DNA of 5,760 bases from Microgenomates group bacterium (lineage in GTDB: Bacteria; Patescibacteriota; Microgenomatia; UBA1406; GWC2-37-13). The stretch is from positions 1-5,760 of the forward strand of contig JAPYWZ010000045.1 of the NCBI GenBank assembly GCA_028276105.1. Direction: 5' to 3'. Positions 4,335 through 5,760 of this stretch are shown in pieces; position 1 is the first letter of the stretch, and each line of letters starts with the position of its first letter. The notes under the pieces are model-generated. The model had not been told where the DNA came from. It worked only from the letters and a program-made list of their open reading frames with translations, and made no database searches. Position numbers and translations under genes: made by a program.

Positions 4335-4343
4335 TGATATAAT
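4335..4343 (+). promoter_or_regulatory. Extended -10 promoter of the GH39-like gene
   Basis: TGATATAAT is an extended -10 (TGn before a perfect TATAAT at 4338-4343), a form that can work without a good -35. No -35 is visible at correct spacing. The ATG follows after six bases at 4350, so the transcript probably begins on the start codon. No Shine-Dalgarno sequence is present. Confidence 0.6.
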
Positions 4344-4349
4344 AAAAGA

Positions 4350-5735
4350 ATGAAAACGAAATTAGTTCTTTTGCTATTAGTTTTTATTTTTTCTTTTCCT
4401 CTTTTTTTCCTTTACTTCTTCTATCTTTCAAAAGCCGCGCCTGTAAAAGCAAATTTAGTCATTGATACCCAAAAAACTGCCGGTAAATTTCCTGATCGGT
4501 TTAAAGCTTTGGCTCAAGGCGGAGAAGAAAAAGGAAGAATGTTGGGAAATGTGATTGATCTTGTTGCTGGTCTTTATCCGCAATATATTCGAATTGATCA
4601 TCTTTATGATTTCTATGATGTGGTTTCGTTAGACAGTCAAAATAAAATTATTTTCAACTGGCAAAAATTAGACCAGACAATTTGTGATATTTATAATGTT
4701 GGGGCAAAACCTTTTTTAGTTTTAGGTTATATGCCAGAAAGTTTATCAGCCGATGGTAGTTTGGTCGGTCAACCAAAAAAATGGACTGATTGGTCTTGGC
4801 TTGTTCAAAAAACAATTGAACGTTATAGTGGTAAAAACACGGTTTTGCCTTGTGGTTCTCTATCTTCATTTTGGAAAACGGATATTTATTATGAGGTTTG
4901 GAACGAACCAGATTTGGAGACGTTTGGAAAGTGGCATTATAGCGGTAGCAAAAACTATTTAGAACTTTATTTTTATGCGGTAAAAGGGGCGGAAAATGCA
5001 AAAAATGTTTATCCATTTAAAATCGGCGGACCGGCAACAACGGCTTTGTATAAAAACTGGATCCAAAGGTTTTTGGATTTTGTCAACAAAAACAATCTTC
5101 GGCTCGACTTTTTAAGCTGGCATCATTACTCAAAAAATCCTGAAGATTTTATTGATGATATGATTGCCTTAAATAAGTATTTAGCCTATCCTCAATATTA
5201 TCGCTTTCAAAATTTACCGCGAATCTTAAGCGAATGGGGCTATGACTCCAATCCCAATCCTATTGCCGACACCAATTTAGGCGCCGCCTATACGATAGCG
5301 GCTATTCGCAACTTTATCGGCGCCAACTATCAACTAGCTTTTCTTTTTGAGATAAAAGATGGTTTAAGTCAAAACTGGGGAATAATTACCAACACTGGTC
5401 AGCCAAAACCGCGTTATTATGCCTTAAAACTTTTAAATTATCTTTCTGATATGCGAATTTTAGTTGAAGGAGAGGGAACCTATGTTAAAGCCTTAGCCAG
5501 TCTATCTTATAATCAAATCAATGTTATTTTAGTTAACTTTGATCCCGAGGAGAAAAATATGGAGATGGTGCCTTTGACGATTAAAAATTTGGAAGACGGT
5601 CGTTATCGTTTAAAAATCATTGATGTTTATGGCAATGAAAATGAAGAAAAAATTATTGTTAATGGTCGGTTAATGCGAAAAAATATTCTTTTAACTGCCA
5701 ATCAAATTGTATTACTCCAACTTAATAAAGATTAG
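4350..5735 (+). CDS. Membrane-anchored or secreted GH39-like glycoside hydrolase
   Basis: Residues 1-4 are basic and 5-27 strongly hydrophobic, followed by SKAAPVKA, which could be a signal peptidase I site or the end of an anchor. Residues about 45-370 fit a clan GH-A barrel: YIRIDHLYD (79-87), KPFLVLGYMPESL (120-132), then YYEVWNEPDLE (180-190) with E186 as the expected acid/base, IGGPATTA (225-232), LSWHHYS (255-261), and LSEWGYDS (293-300) with E295 as the expected nucleophile. The WNEP motif, the GGPAT strand and the spacing resemble family GH39 (beta-xylosidase, alpha-L-iduronidase), which retains configuration. Residues about 370-461 form a beta-rich C-terminal domain, usual for GH39. 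Both catalytic Glu are present and the length is normal, so it looks active. The substrate cannot be deduced; other GH-A families such as GH5 are possible. ATG 4350 follows a perfect -10 by six bases. It could act on host or environmental polysaccharide, next to a peptidoglycan-active neighbour. Confidence 0.8.
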   Translation: MKTKLVLLLLVFIFSFPLFFLYFFYLSKAAPVKANLVIDTQKTAGKFPDRFKALAQGGEEKGRMLGNVIDLVAGLYPQYIRIDHLYDFYDVVSLDSQNKIIFNWQKLDQTICDIYNVGAKPFLVLGYMPESLSADGSLVGQPKKWTDWSWLVQKTIERYSGKNTVLPCGSLSSFWKTDIYYEVWNEPDLETFGKWHYSGSKNYLELYFYAVKGAENAKNVYPFKIGGPATTALYKNWIQRFLDFVNKNNLRLDFLSWHHYSKNPEDFIDDMIALNKYLAYPQYYRFQNLPRILSEWGYDSNPNPIADTNLGAAYTIAAIRNFIGANYQLAFLFEIKDGLSQNWGIITNTGQPKPRYYALKLLNYLSDMRILVEGEGTYVKALASLSYNQINVILVNFDPEEKNMEMVPLTIKNLEDGRYRLKIIDVYGNENEEKIIVNGRLMRKNILLTANQIVLLQLNKD

Positions 5736-5760
5736 TTTAAGTTTCAAAATGCATGCCAAA
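5736..5760. other. Right edge, start of intergenic or next gene
   Basis: Only 25 bases follow the GH39 stop. ATG codons at 5749 and 5753 are both open to the window edge, but four codons or fewer are too little to call a gene. No terminator is seen. Confidence 0.3.

Noticed and set aside
4654..5016. Frames in both strands within the GH39 gene (also 4753-4962 plus)
   Set aside because: They overlap the barrel region with the catalytic WNEP motif and show no family features of their own.

Overview
The window is AT-rich bacterial DNA with compact genes, almost no visible Shine-Dalgarno motifs, several -10 boxes placed directly before start codons, and two tRNA genes whose 3' CCA is not encoded. 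It also carries a winged-helix/nucleotidyltransferase protein and secreted proteins with Pro/Thr-rich linkers. Together these suggest a Candidate Phyla Radiation (Patescibacteria) genome, perhaps Microgenomates-like. That placement is an inference from style and gene content, not from a marker gene. UGA is used as a stop (4171-4173), which argues against the SR1/Gracilibacteria code.

Layout: (1) 1-322, minus strand: a small hypothetical gene (47-322), with a second partial reading frame running off the left edge. (2) 325-374: divergent promoters whose -35 boxes overlap on opposite strands. (3) 385-1350, plus strand: a winged-helix plus nucleotidyltransferase protein whose coding sequence is interrupted by four arrays of degenerate 7-bp repeats, one forming a long inverted repeat. 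The gene ends inside a 10-bp repeat array. (4) tRNA-Leu(CAG) and tRNA-Ser(GCT), both plus strand. (5) A broken DUF167/YggU-like gene, of which only about 26 codons remain, directly after tRNA-Ser and abutting tail-to-tail the DUF763 gene (1943-3061, minus). (6) A 67-bp divergent promoter region containing another 7-bp repeat array. (7) A secreted lysozyme/transglycosylase-like protein whose signal peptide is out of frame at a run of nine T. (8) A 13-bp-stem hairpin, an extended -10 promoter, and a membrane-anchored or secreted GH39-like glycoside hydrolase (4350-5735).

The two right-hand genes form a plausible cell-surface pair, one acting on peptidoglycan and one on another polysaccharide, each with its own promoter. 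The DUF763 protein and the nucleotidyltransferase have no known substrate, and nothing here links them functionally.

The points most worth a second look are the heptamer arrays of unrelated sequence that share a 7-bp period and usually four units, the T9 frameshift in the export signal, the repeated '-10, six bases, ATG' arrangement implying leaderless mRNAs, and the truncated DUF167 gene marking a rearrangement next to tRNA-Ser. No complete new defence or mobile system was found.
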